Source: Flavobacterium sp. MK4S-17
GTDB lineage: Bacteria > Bacteroidota > Bacteroidia > Flavobacteriales > Flavobacteriaceae
Direction of reading: 5' to 3'
Assembly: GCF_009848495.1 (NCBI RefSeq)
Contig: NZ_WWEP01000011.1
Span: 83,842-147,841 of the forward strand
Length of the DNA stretch: 64,000 bases
Shown here one piece after another: positions 33,100-40,766 of the stretch. The notes under the pieces are model-generated. The model was not told the DNA's origin, did not search any database, and saw only the letters and a program-made list of their open reading frames with translations. Every line of letters starts with the position of its first letter. Position 1 is the stretch's first letter. Both the position numbers and the translations under genes were made by a program.

Positions 33100-35097
33100 T
33101 TAAAAAGCTTTTTGTGTTAAATTTAACAGGAACTCATTGATTTGCAATGAGTCAATTGCCTGTATGGTATCCTGCTTTAGCCTGAGCCTTCCCCTTGCAG
33201 GGCCTGTTATATTTACACGCCCGTTTTGGGATATAGTATCTTCAGGAGTTATGAGCCCCCTGCGCAGCATGAGCTTTTTAATGTATTCATCATGCTTAAC
33301 GGCATAATCCTTCAGCATTCCCTTACTGTTAAAACGCCACATAAAACCTTTTGGGCGTGGTATTATACTAGCCAGGTAAATACTTTCATCCAATGAAAGA
33401 AGCACGGGTGGTTTTTGGAAATAATAGTTGGAAGCCTCACCAATGCCATATACATCAGGTCCCCATTCTATAACATTAAAATATACTTCCAGCATGCGCT
33501 GTTTGCTCACTATGCGATTATTTTCCAGTATATAAACTAATAATATTTCTTCCAGCTTGCGCGATAGTGTTTTTTCGCGTGTAAGGAAAACATTTTTTAC
33601 AAGCTGCATGCTTATGGTACTGGCACCGCGGGCAAATTTTTTTGTCTTAATGTTTTTTATAATGCTTTGCTTAAAGGCCTCATTAATAAAGCCCCTGTGT
33701 GAAAAGAAAGAAGGATCCTCGCTTGTAAGAACTGCATTAACCAGGTATTGCGGTATCTGTTCATAAGAAGTGTAATAAGGGTTTTCCGGGCCTACAATTA
33801 CAGGGCGCAGTTTTTGCCCGTTTTCTGTGGCACGATAGGTAAATGTACCATTAAGTTTATTAAGGTCGGCAGCGCCATATTTAATTATTTTTAATCCATC
33901 TTTTTTCAGGCTGCTGTCAAAAACCAGCTCTGAAGGTTTGTTCTTATTATACTTAAAATCCAGGTTATAGGTAAAGCTTCCTTCAGCCACCATACCTTCA
34001 AAATTAGTAAAAAGCCCTTCGGGTAAAGATGTTATAAAATCCTGCGCCTGCATTTTGGGTATGTTTGCCTTCAGCTCATAAATGGTATCCTGTGCAACAT
34101 CATAACGGGCAAAAGGCGTAACCGCAATTTTATTAAGCCGTGCTGAAGACGTGCTGTCCAGCATAATAAAATCGGGGCCGAAAAGGAAATGGTAATCAAA
34201 GCGCGCTTCCTTTATCACAACATCCTTTTTGGCAATTTTAGGATGGTTTACCATAAAGTTTTTTATAGCGGCAAAACCATCTACATGAAGCTCATCGCCA
34301 CTCATGTCAATATTTTGTACATTAACATGAATAGAATCAAATGCTGATTGCAGCCCATACCTTGCTTTTAAATAAGGCAGGCGAATTTGTGAAGTATCGG
34401 TATTAAAAAATTTGAGGTCGGCTTGCTTATTACGTGGGTCAGCCATTCCTTTTACCTTCCATGCCTGCGTGCTGTCATTTTCCTTAACCACAAAAGATGA
34501 TTCCAGGTTTTTATCAGCAAGTGAAAGCTGTGTAAGGTTGATACTTACCTTCCTGCCCATATCATCCATCCGCAGGGTAAGGTTTTGCAACGCCATGTCA
34601 GTCGGTATAAGGTTAAGGCCCCGGTGCAGGAGCCTGTAAGCTTTTTTTGCAATATTCTGCTCCTTGCCGTCAGTAGTTGTAGTATTGCTGTCTGTTTTAG
34701 AAGATTTTAAAAAGGCATCAAAGTTTTTGCCTTTGCTGTTTTTTACAAATTGTATATATCCATCTTCCATTTCCAGTGTGCCAAGCTGTAACTCACCTAT
34801 CAGCAGCTTAGAAATATTAACATCTGTTTTAATACTTTTTATATCGAGAAGTGTATCGGCCTTTTTGGGTACTATGGAAATATCCTGCATTTCAATGCGT
34901 GAAAAACCTTTAAATGAAGCTGCCTTTACAGTAAAGCTGCTGTTGTAGCGGCTTTCCATTTTCTCGGAAACCTTTGCAATAATTTTTTGCAGTGCCATAT
35001 TACGGAAAGCAAAAAAGCCGGCAAAAGCCAGCATTATTATCACCGCTGCTGTTATCAGCAGCCTTAAAGCTATTTTTCTGTAATTTATTTTTCGCAT
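33100..35097 (-). CDS. AsmA-like domain fused to a GT51 peptidoglycan glycosyltransferase
   Basis: 665 residues. One N-terminal membrane helix (about 10-32), then about 400 residues of beta-rich sequence resembling AsmA/DUF3971 proteins (VSEKMESRYNSSFTVKAASF, LLIGELQLGTLEMEDGYIQF), then a monofunctional transglycosylase domain (about 430-600). The GT51 motifs are all present: TSEDPSFFSHRG with catalytic Glu460, RGASTISMQLVKN (490-502), RKLEEILL and LEVYFNVIEWG (536-546). No transpeptidase domain follows. The enzyme would polymerise lipid II glycan strands at the outer face of the inner membrane; AsmA-like domains move lipids. Last gene of the panC-to-GT51 run, 3 nt after radA. Confidence 0.85.
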   Translation of the reverse strand: MRKINYRKIALRLLITAAVIIMLAFAGFFAFRNMALQKIIAKVSEKMESRYNSSFTVKAASFKGFSRIEMQDISIVPKKADTLLDIKSIKTDVNISKLLIGELQLGTLEMEDGYIQFVKNSKGKNFDAFLKSSKTDSNTTTTDGKEQNIAKKAYRLLHRGLNLIPTDMALQNLTLRMDDMGRKVSINLTQLSLADKNLESSFVVKENDSTQAWKVKGMADPRNKQADLKFFNTDTSQIRLPYLKARYGLQSAFDSIHVNVQNIDMSGDELHVDGFAAIKNFMVNHPKIAKKDVVIKEARFDYHFLFGPDFIMLDSTSSARLNKIAVTPFARYDVAQDTIYELKANIPKMQAQDFITSLPEGLFTNFEGMVAEGSFTYNLDFKYNKNKPSELVFDSSLKKDGLKIIKYGAADLNKLNGTFTYRATENGQKLRPVIVGPENPYYTSYEQIPQYLVNAVLTSEDPSFFSHRGFINEAFKQSIIKNIKTKKFARGASTISMQLVKNVFLTREKTLSRKLEEILLVYILENNRIVSKQRMLEVYFNVIEWGPDVYGIGEASNYYFQKPPVLLSLDESIYLASIIPRPKGFMWRFNSKGMLKDYAVKHDEYIKKLMLRRGLITPEDTISQNGRVNITGPARGRLRLKQDTIQAIDSLQINEFLLNLTQKAF

Positions 35098-35100
35098 GCT

Positions 35101-36462
35101 TTAGCCGAAAAGGTGGCCGGCAACATCTTCAATTTTGGCCACCTGTTTAATTTCAATGAGGGTGTTTTTCAATGAAATTTTATTATACTTAGATACAAAA
35201 ATAGTAGAAAAACCTAACTTTTCAGCCTCCAGTATGCGTTGCTCCACACGGTTAACAGGTCGTATTTCACCTGAAAGCCCTATTTCTCCTGCAAAACAAA
35301 TACCTTTTTCTACTGCAATATCTTCGTTGCTGGATAATATAGCGGCTACTACAGCCAGGTCTATTGCAGGGTCGTCAACATTTATGCCGCCGGTAATATT
35401 TAGGAAAACGTCCTTTTGTCCCAGCCTGAAACCTGCCCTTTTTTCCAGTACTGCCAGTATCATGTTCAGCCTTTTTGCATTATATCCTGTTGTGCTTCGC
35501 TGTGGCGTGCCATATACTGCAGAGCTGACCAGTGCCTGTATTTCAACCAATAACGGGCGCATTCCCTCCAGTGTGGTGGCTATTGCAGTACCGCTAAGTT
35601 CTTCCTCCCGGTGCGAAATAAGTATTTCCGAAGGGTTGGCTACTTCACGAAGGCCGCTTCCCAGCATTTCATAAATGCCCAGTTCGGCAGTTGAGCCAAA
35701 ACGGTTTTTTAACGAACGTAAAATGCGGTACACATGGTTGCGGTCACCCTCAAACTGTAAAACAGTATCTACCATATGTTCCAGTATTTTGGGGCCGGCA
35801 ATGCTGCCGTCTTTGGTAATGTGCCCAATAAGTATTACCGGAACGTTAGTTTCCTTTGCAAATTTTATAAGTTCGGCTGTGGTTTCACGTATTTGTGAAA
35901 TACTTCCTGCCGATGATTCAATATAATCGGAATGAAGCGTTTGTATCGAGTCTATAATAACCACCTCAGGCTCCATAGCCTCTATCTGCTTGAATATGTT
36001 TTGTGTTTTGGTTTCGGTAAGGATATAGCAGTTTTCAGCCGAAGGCGTTATACGTTCGGCACGCATTTTAATTTGCTTTTGGCTCTCTTCACCTGATACA
36101 TACAGCGTGCGGTAAGGCAGCTTTAATGATATTTGTAGCAGTAAAGTACTTTTACCTATTCCTGGCTCACCGCCCAATAGTGTTAAGGAGCCGGGGACAA
36201 GGCCGCCGCCTAAAACACGGTTCAGTTCATTATCCCCTGTATTCAGCCTAAGTTCGGCAGAGGAATCAATTTCAGTAATCCTCATCGGGCGTGCAGCTTT
36301 TTTAGTGCCTGCCGCTGCCGGTTTCCATGATTGTTTTTCTTCTTTTTGTACTACTTCTTCAACTATAGTGTTCCATTCCCTGCAGGAATTGCACTGCCCC
36401 TGCCATTTAGCATACTGTGTGCCGCAATTCTGGCAAAAAAATGCCGTTTTTATTTTAGCCAT
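35101..36462 (-). CDS. radA: DNA repair protein RadA (Sms)
   Basis: RecA-like ATPase that drives branch migration of recombination intermediates. 453 residues, standard. N-terminal zinc finger CQNCGTQYAKWQGQCNSC (Cys10, 13, 24, 27); Walker A GEPGIGKST (98-106); Walker B VVIIDSIQTL; the RadA-specific motif LKNRFGSTAELG; C-terminal Lon-protease-like domain (about 280-453, ending DVAGHLF) without need of protease activity. Start at MAKIKTAFFC. It lies between the esterase (6 nt) and GT51 (3 nt) genes in one tight run. Confidence 0.97.
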   Translation of the reverse strand: MAKIKTAFFCQNCGTQYAKWQGQCNSCREWNTIVEEVVQKEEKQSWKPAAAGTKKAARPMRITEIDSSAELRLNTGDNELNRVLGGGLVPGSLTLLGGEPGIGKSTLLLQISLKLPYRTLYVSGEESQKQIKMRAERITPSAENCYILTETKTQNIFKQIEAMEPEVVIIDSIQTLHSDYIESSAGSISQIRETTAELIKFAKETNVPVILIGHITKDGSIAGPKILEHMVDTVLQFEGDRNHVYRILRSLKNRFGSTAELGIYEMLGSGLREVANPSEILISHREEELSGTAIATTLEGMRPLLVEIQALVSSAVYGTPQRSTTGYNAKRLNMILAVLEKRAGFRLGQKDVFLNITGGINVDDPAIDLAVVAAILSSNEDIAVEKGICFAGEIGLSGEIRPVNRVEQRILEAEKLGFSTIFVSKYNKISLKNTLIEIKQVAKIEDVAGHLFG

Positions 36463-36468
36463 CCGGTT

Positions 36469-37611
36469 TTAATCAATATTAAGCGATTCCGCTTTCTGCA
36501 ATATAAAATCTTTTGTATAATCGCCTATGTCATTATAAGCATAAGCGTTAAGATACACCTTTTTTGCTTTATTCAGCTTACCTTTTTTCTCATAATACAG
36601 CCCTTCATAATATTCGCCAATAATAGTTTTCGGGTAACTTTTTTTCGCTATTGATGAAAGGTCTTTTAATTCATCAAAATTTCCATTTTTTATAATGGCA
36701 GCTTCTATAGCCCTAAAATCATTAAGTCTTACAGGTATATCAACACCCAGGTTTTCTTTTATGGCATCATATTTATTTTCAAGGTATTCCACATGGCCCT
36801 CCGGCATTGTTACCAGCTTTTGCTCAAACTCTGCCAGAGTAATGGGTTTGTATTGCGAAAATATATGGTACAGCGCGCTTGGTATACCATAGGTTACCAG
36901 CGAATAATGTGATGCATCCTTAAAATCATCAAACTTATAGTTAAGGGCTTTATTATCAACTGCTTTTATACTGTCATTAAGTGTTATTATTTTTTCCCTT
37001 ATAGGTTTTACGTCATCATCGGCTGTAGCCATGTAATAGTACACAGGCTTTTTAATTTCTGAAAGTGTTTTTGGAAGCCTTGTTTCCATAAAATTGGGAA
37101 GTTGCGGGCTAAAGGATACATAAGCGTTAAAAAGGGGTTTTTCCTTATACAGGAAAAAATTAATAAATCCGGCTGTAAGGCCGTGGCCTGCAATAATTTT
37201 TAATGGGGCAATATTATATTCTTTCTCCATGTAGGGCACCAGTTCCTCACCAATAAACCTGTAAAAAAGGTCGCCTGTTCCCTGTGGCAACCCGGTTGAT
37301 TCATAAGTGTCGCAGTCCTCGTCCCGTTTCTCGCCCTCCTGCTGTTCTATGCCCACAATTATTACCTGTGGTAAGTCATCCCAATAGGAAGTGTAGGAAA
37401 GTGTCCCTGCAAACGGGTCAGTTAAATACTGCCCGTCTAAAAGTACAAGCAGCGGATACTTTTTTTTATCTTTTTCATTGTAGCCGGAAGGGGTTACAAT
37501 AGTTATTTTTCTTTTTGAGCCAAGCAGGCGCGATTCCAACTCCTCTGTCAGCTTTTGGGGAAAAGCCAAAGACGAAGCCAGTAATAGCAGTAATAAAAGT
37601 TTGTATTTCAT
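36469..37611 (-). CDS. Exported alpha/beta-hydrolase (esterase D/IroE-like)
   Basis: 380 residues from the ATG at 37611, which opens a signal peptide (MKYKLLLLLLLASSLAFPQ); the longer frame to 37746 has no such signal and runs into the upstream gene. The domain at about 20-265 is of the putative-esterase family: ITIVTPSGYNEKDKKKYPLL, VLLDGQYL, IIVGIEQQEGEKRDEDC and IAGHGLTAGFINFFLY. At the nucleophile elbow the usual G-x-S-x-G reads GHGLTAG, so the catalytic Ser is replaced and activity is doubtful. The C-terminal 120 residues are helical, with TPR-like pairs (YEGLYYEKKGKLNKAKKVYL). Periplasmic. Between the flippase-like gene (44 nt) and radA (6 nt). Confidence 0.78.
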   Translation of the reverse strand: MKYKLLLLLLLASSLAFPQKLTEELESRLLGSKRKITIVTPSGYNEKDKKKYPLLVLLDGQYLTDPFAGTLSYTSYWDDLPQVIIVGIEQQEGEKRDEDCDTYESTGLPQGTGDLFYRFIGEELVPYMEKEYNIAPLKIIAGHGLTAGFINFFLYKEKPLFNAYVSFSPQLPNFMETRLPKTLSEIKKPVYYYMATADDDVKPIREKIITLNDSIKAVDNKALNYKFDDFKDASHYSLVTYGIPSALYHIFSQYKPITLAEFEQKLVTMPEGHVEYLENKYDAIKENLGVDIPVRLNDFRAIEAAIIKNGNFDELKDLSSIAKKSYPKTIIGEYYEGLYYEKKGKLNKAKKVYLNAYAYNDIGDYTKDFILQKAESLNID

Positions 37612-37655
37612 GGTGTTACGGTTACGTAATATGTAATGCCGGGGAAAGGTAGCAA

Positions 37656-38618
37656 TTATTTTTTTCTGTAAAGTAAAGGCAATAATAAAAATGAAAGCCC
37701 GCCTAAAAAAATAATCAGCCCTATTTGAGATGTCCATACAATCCACCCGAACGCTGTGCCGGCCTCTTCGGGAATACCATACAGCGCAAGCACTGCACTG
37801 ATTGCAAACGGGAAAACCCCAAAGCCGCTATTGGTAAAGGTTATGGCAAGGCTGCCTATTACAAAAGCCACCGCTACAGTGCCTATACCAAGGCCTGCTG
37901 TGCCAGGCAGGGCAAATATTGTTACATAAAACATTATTATATAGCATGCCCATATGTATAACGAAAGCAAAAGAAAAGGCCACTTGCTACGCATTTTAAA
38001 AACACTTAAAACACCTTCGGTAAGCCCTGATACTTTTATTTTTAATTTTTGCAGCCATGCTGCTTTGGAATACATATAGAAAAGCATGGAGCCCAAAAAT
38101 AATATGCCGGCAATACAGCCATAAAATAACAACTTTTCATAAGGCACATTTTCAGAAAGGTAGTCCTGGAGTGTGCTGAATTGCAGTATAATGGTGCCCG
38201 CCATGCAGGCGAGGAGTATAAAAAGGTCGACCACCCTTTCGGAAATAATAGTGCCGAAACCTTTATCAAAAGGTATATCCCTGTAGTTTTTTAATACTAT
38301 GGCACGGCTCACCTCACCGGAGCGGGGTATGGTTGTATTCATAAAATAACCAATACATACAGCAAAAAAGTTAAGTGTAAAAGGCGATTGGTATCCTAAG
38401 TGCTCTAATGTATAACGCCACCTGTAGGCACGGGCTATAAAACCGGTAAGCCCTATAAAGAGCGAAAGGTAAATGTAAGTATAGTCAGCGTTTTTAAAAT
38501 AGCTGTATATTTCGTCAATCTGTTGGGCCGTATAGCTGTTATAAGTATATATAATTAAAAAAACTCCCAGCAGCAGTGGGAGTAGTATACTTATTATCTT
38601 GGATACGGTTTTATTCAA
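37656..38618 (-). CDS. Lysylphosphatidylglycerol synthase TM-region / UPF0104 family membrane protein
   Basis: 320 residues with about eight hydrophobic helices (for example ISILLPLLLGVFLIIYTY, YIYLSLFIGLTGFIARAY, LLSLYIWACYIIMFYVTIFAL, IIFLGGLSFLLLPLLY). Family signatures are RAYRWRYTLEHLG, TIPRSGEVSRAIVLKNYR and ISERVVDLFILL, as in the membrane domain of MprF (LPG synthase/flippase) and UPF0104. No aminoacyl-transferase domain is attached, so a lipid-translocating role is possible but not shown. It ends 44 nt before the esterase and starts 1 nt after panD. Confidence 0.85.
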   Translation of the reverse strand: MNKTVSKIISILLPLLLGVFLIIYTYNSYTAQQIDEIYSYFKNADYTYIYLSLFIGLTGFIARAYRWRYTLEHLGYQSPFTLNFFAVCIGYFMNTTIPRSGEVSRAIVLKNYRDIPFDKGFGTIISERVVDLFILLACMAGTIILQFSTLQDYLSENVPYEKLLFYGCIAGILFLGSMLFYMYSKAAWLQKLKIKVSGLTEGVLSVFKMRSKWPFLLLSLYIWACYIIMFYVTIFALPGTAGLGIGTVAVAFVIGSLAITFTNSGFGVFPFAISAVLALYGIPEEAGTAFGWIVWTSQIGLIIFLGGLSFLLLPLLYRKK

Positions 38619-38619
38619 A

Positions 38620-38970
38620 TCAGGTCAGCGAATTGTCTTTTTCGTTAGGAAAAACAATAGAGGGCTTAAAGGATTTTGCTTCTTCAAAATCAAGTATGCC
38701 ATATGATATAATTATAATAATATCCCCTTTTTGCACTTTTCTTGCCGCAGGGCCGTTAAGTGTAATTTCGCCACTGTTCCTGTTACCTTTAATAACATAA
38801 GTTTCCAGCCTTTCGCCATTATTAATGTTTACTATAGAAACTTTTTCCCCTTCAATAATATTGGCGGCTTCCATCAATGCCTCGTCAATGGTGATACTGC
38901 CTATATAGTTTAAATCAGCTCCAGTCACCGTAACACGATGAATCTTGGACTTTACAACTTGAATTTGCAT
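38620..38970 (-). CDS. panD: Aspartate 1-decarboxylase
   Basis: Makes beta-alanine from L-aspartate for pantothenate and coenzyme A. 116 residues, cytoplasmic homotetramer. The pyruvoyl group comes from self-cleavage between Gly24 and Ser25, seen in [23 protein letters not shown] and [20 protein letters not shown] are family-typical. Lies 13 nt behind panC, so both branches of the last pantothenate steps are coexpressed. Confidence 0.97.
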   Translation of the reverse strand: MQIQVVKSKIHRVTVTGADLNYIGSITIDEALMEAANIIEGEKVSIVNINNGERLETYVIKGNRNSGEITLNGPAARKVQKGDIIIIISYGILDFEEAKSFKPSIVFPNEKDNSLT

Positions 38971-38983
38971 GGCGCAAAGGTAG

Positions 38984-39829
38984 TTAATTTAATGAAATAT
39001 TATCAATAAGGCGTATGCCATTTATATATACTGCAATGAAAGCCCGCTGCTTGCCGTTTTTGGCCGCAGTTGCAGGCAGTAAAGTTTCTTCGTCGGCTAT
39101 TTCAAAATATTCAACCATAAAATCAGGATGGCCGGAAAATGCAGTGCTTACATATTTTTTTGCGGCATCTTCCCCCTCATTCCGGTAAATGGTTTTAGCT
39201 TCAGCAAGAATTTTATATATAACCGAAGCTTCATTTCTTTCCTGCTCTGTAAGCCTTTGGTTTCGCGAACTCATGGCAAGCCCGTTGGGTTCCCTGGAAA
39301 TAGGGCAGCCTACAATATTTACAGGGATATTATAATTTTTAACCAGCCTGCGCACAATTTGCAGCTGCTGAAAATCCTTTTCACCAAAATAAGCATTGTC
39401 AGGCTCCACTATTTCAAACAATTTTTTTACGATAGTGCCTACGCCGTCAAAATGCCCTGGGCGGTGGCTGCCCTCCATTTGGTTTTCCAGCCCGCCAAAT
39501 TCGAAATTGCCCGACTGTGTCCTGCCTTCATACATTTCATCTACCGTTGGGGCAAACACTATTATATTTTCGTTAACCGATTGTATCTTTTTTACATCAT
39601 CATCCAGTGTGCGAGGGTACTTTTCAAGGTCTTCGGGGTTGTTAAACTGTGTGGGGTTTACAAAAATACTTATTACAGTAATAGTATTATTTGCTGCCGA
39701 AGCCTCTAAAAGAGAGAGATGGCCTTTGTGTAAAGCCCCCATTGTGGGCACAAAACCAATGGTGGCATTTGCTTTTTTGTGCTCAGACAAAAGCGCCTTT
39801 AACCCGGCTTTGTTATTGAAAATGAGCAT
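38984..39829 (-). CDS. panC: Pantothenate synthetase
   Basis: Joins pantoate and beta-alanine with ATP to give pantothenate. 281 residues, normal length. Nucleotidyl-transferase motifs: [17 protein letters not shown] (HxGH at about 33-36), [24 protein letters not shown]-like [33 protein letters not shown] and SSRNQRL in place of KMSKS. First gene of a minus-strand run panC - panD - flippase-like - esterase - radA - GT51; its promoter is divergent from the GT5-like gene. Confidence 0.97.
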   Translation of the reverse strand: MLIFNNKAGLKALLSEHKKANATIGFVPTMGALHKGHLSLLEASAANNTITVISIFVNPTQFNNPEDLEKYPRTLDDDVKKIQSVNENIIVFAPTVDEMYEGRTQSGNFEFGGLENQMEGSHRPGHFDGVGTIVKKLFEIVEPDNAYFGEKDFQQLQIVRRLVKNYNIPVNIVGCPISREPNGLAMSSRNQRLTEQERNEASVIYKILAEAKTIYRNEGEDAAKKYVSTAFSGHPDFMVEYFEIADEETLLPATAAKNGKQRAFIAVYINGIRLIDNISLN

Positions 39830-39852
39830 TAATTTATAATTAAAATTTGAAG

Positions 39853-39860
39853 CAAAATTA
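39853..39860 (-). promoter_or_regulatory. -7 promoter element of panC
   Basis: TAATTTTG on the minus strand, 23 nt upstream of the panC ATG. Confidence 0.5.
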
Positions 39861-39891
39861 ATATTTTAGTTATAAACTGCGTAAAATTGTT

Positions 39892-39899
39892 TAATTTTG
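39892..39899 (+). promoter_or_regulatory. -7 promoter element of the GT5-like/DUF4270/glmS operon
   Basis: TAATTTTG, 40 nt before the ATG at 39940 and divergent from the panC promoter. A GTG at 39901 that would extend the coding frame lies 1 nt after this element, which argues against it as a start. Confidence 0.5.
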
Positions 39900-39939
39900 C
39901 GTGTTTTTTGTACCCAAATTAAAAAATTTAATTTTGAAG

Positions 39940-40746
39940 ATGGAGGATAAGAGGATATTATATGTATCATCTGAAGTAGTGCCGTATTTGGCTGAAAATG
40001 AAGTTTCTTTAATGTCGTATGATGTGCCCAAAATGATAAATGACCAGGGAGGGCAAATCAGGATTTTCATGCCGCGTTATGGAAATATAAATGAAAGGAG
40101 GCACCAGTTGCACGAGGTTATCCGGCTATCAGGGATGAATTTGGTGGTAAATGATATGGATATGCCGCTGATAATAAAGGTGGCTTCTATACCAAAGGAA
40201 AGGATACAGGTATATTTTATTGATAACGACGAATATTTTAAAAGGAAGGCTACTTTTACTGATGAAGACGGGGTGTTATACCCTGATAATGACGAACGTG
40301 CAATATTTTTTGCCAAAGGTGTTGTGGAAACAGTAAAGAAACTAAACTGGGTTCCCGATATTATTCATGTTCATGGATGGATGGCAGCCATGCTGCCGGT
40401 TTATATGAAGCATTACTACAAGGATGAGGCGCTGTTTGCCGATACCAAAATAGTTACATCGGTTTACGGACAGTCATTTGACGGTACGCTTGATAAGGAT
40501 ATGCTGAAAAAGGTAACCTTTGATGATATACCGGAAAGTGATGTAAAATACCTTGCCGAGCCCGGTTATGAAAATATACTTAAAGCATCCATAGCCCATT
40601 CTGATGCTGTGATTATAGCATCTGAAAACCTGTCTGACAGCCTTGATAAATTTATCAGGGACTTAGGAAAACCATTCCTGGAGTTCCAGCCAAAAGATAA
40701 ATTTGCAGAGGCATATACTAATTTCTACAGAAATCAGGTTTTATAA
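39940..40746 (+). CDS. Stand-alone glycogen/starch synthase N-domain protein (GT5-like, degenerate)
   Basis: 268 residues from the ATG at 39940. It resembles only the N-terminal Rossmann half of GlgA: RILYVSSEVVPYLAENEVSL, MINDQGGQIRIFMPRYGNIN, FIDNDEYF, DIIHVHGWMAAMLPVYMK and KIVTSVYGQSF. GlgA needs a K-x-G-G-L motif right after the 'SSEVVPY' segment to hold ADP-glucose; here that place reads AENEVS. The C-terminal GT-B half, which holds most catalytic residues, is missing. The protein is therefore unlikely to make glycogen and may be a sensor or binding protein. It is 20 nt ahead of a DUF4270 gene and then glmS, a grouping I believe recurs in flavobacteria. Confidence 0.8.
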   Translation: MEDKRILYVSSEVVPYLAENEVSLMSYDVPKMINDQGGQIRIFMPRYGNINERRHQLHEVIRLSGMNLVVNDMDMPLIIKVASIPKERIQVYFIDNDEYFKRKATFTDEDGVLYPDNDERAIFFAKGVVETVKKLNWVPDIIHVHGWMAAMLPVYMKHYYKDEALFADTKIVTSVYGQSFDGTLDKDMLKKVTFDDIPESDVKYLAEPGYENILKASIAHSDAVIIASENLSDSLDKFIRDLGKPFLEFQPKDKFAEAYTNFYRNQVL

Positions 40747-40766
40747 CAAACGTTTAAAAAAAATAT

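Noticed and set aside
39901..39939. GTG start adding 13 residues to the GT5-like protein
   Set aside because: It begins 2 nt after the end of the -7 element, and the family-like sequence starts at MEDKRILYVSSE.
39940..40746. Functional glycogen synthase (glgA)
   Set aside because: Only half the fold is present and the K-x-G-G-L motif is replaced.
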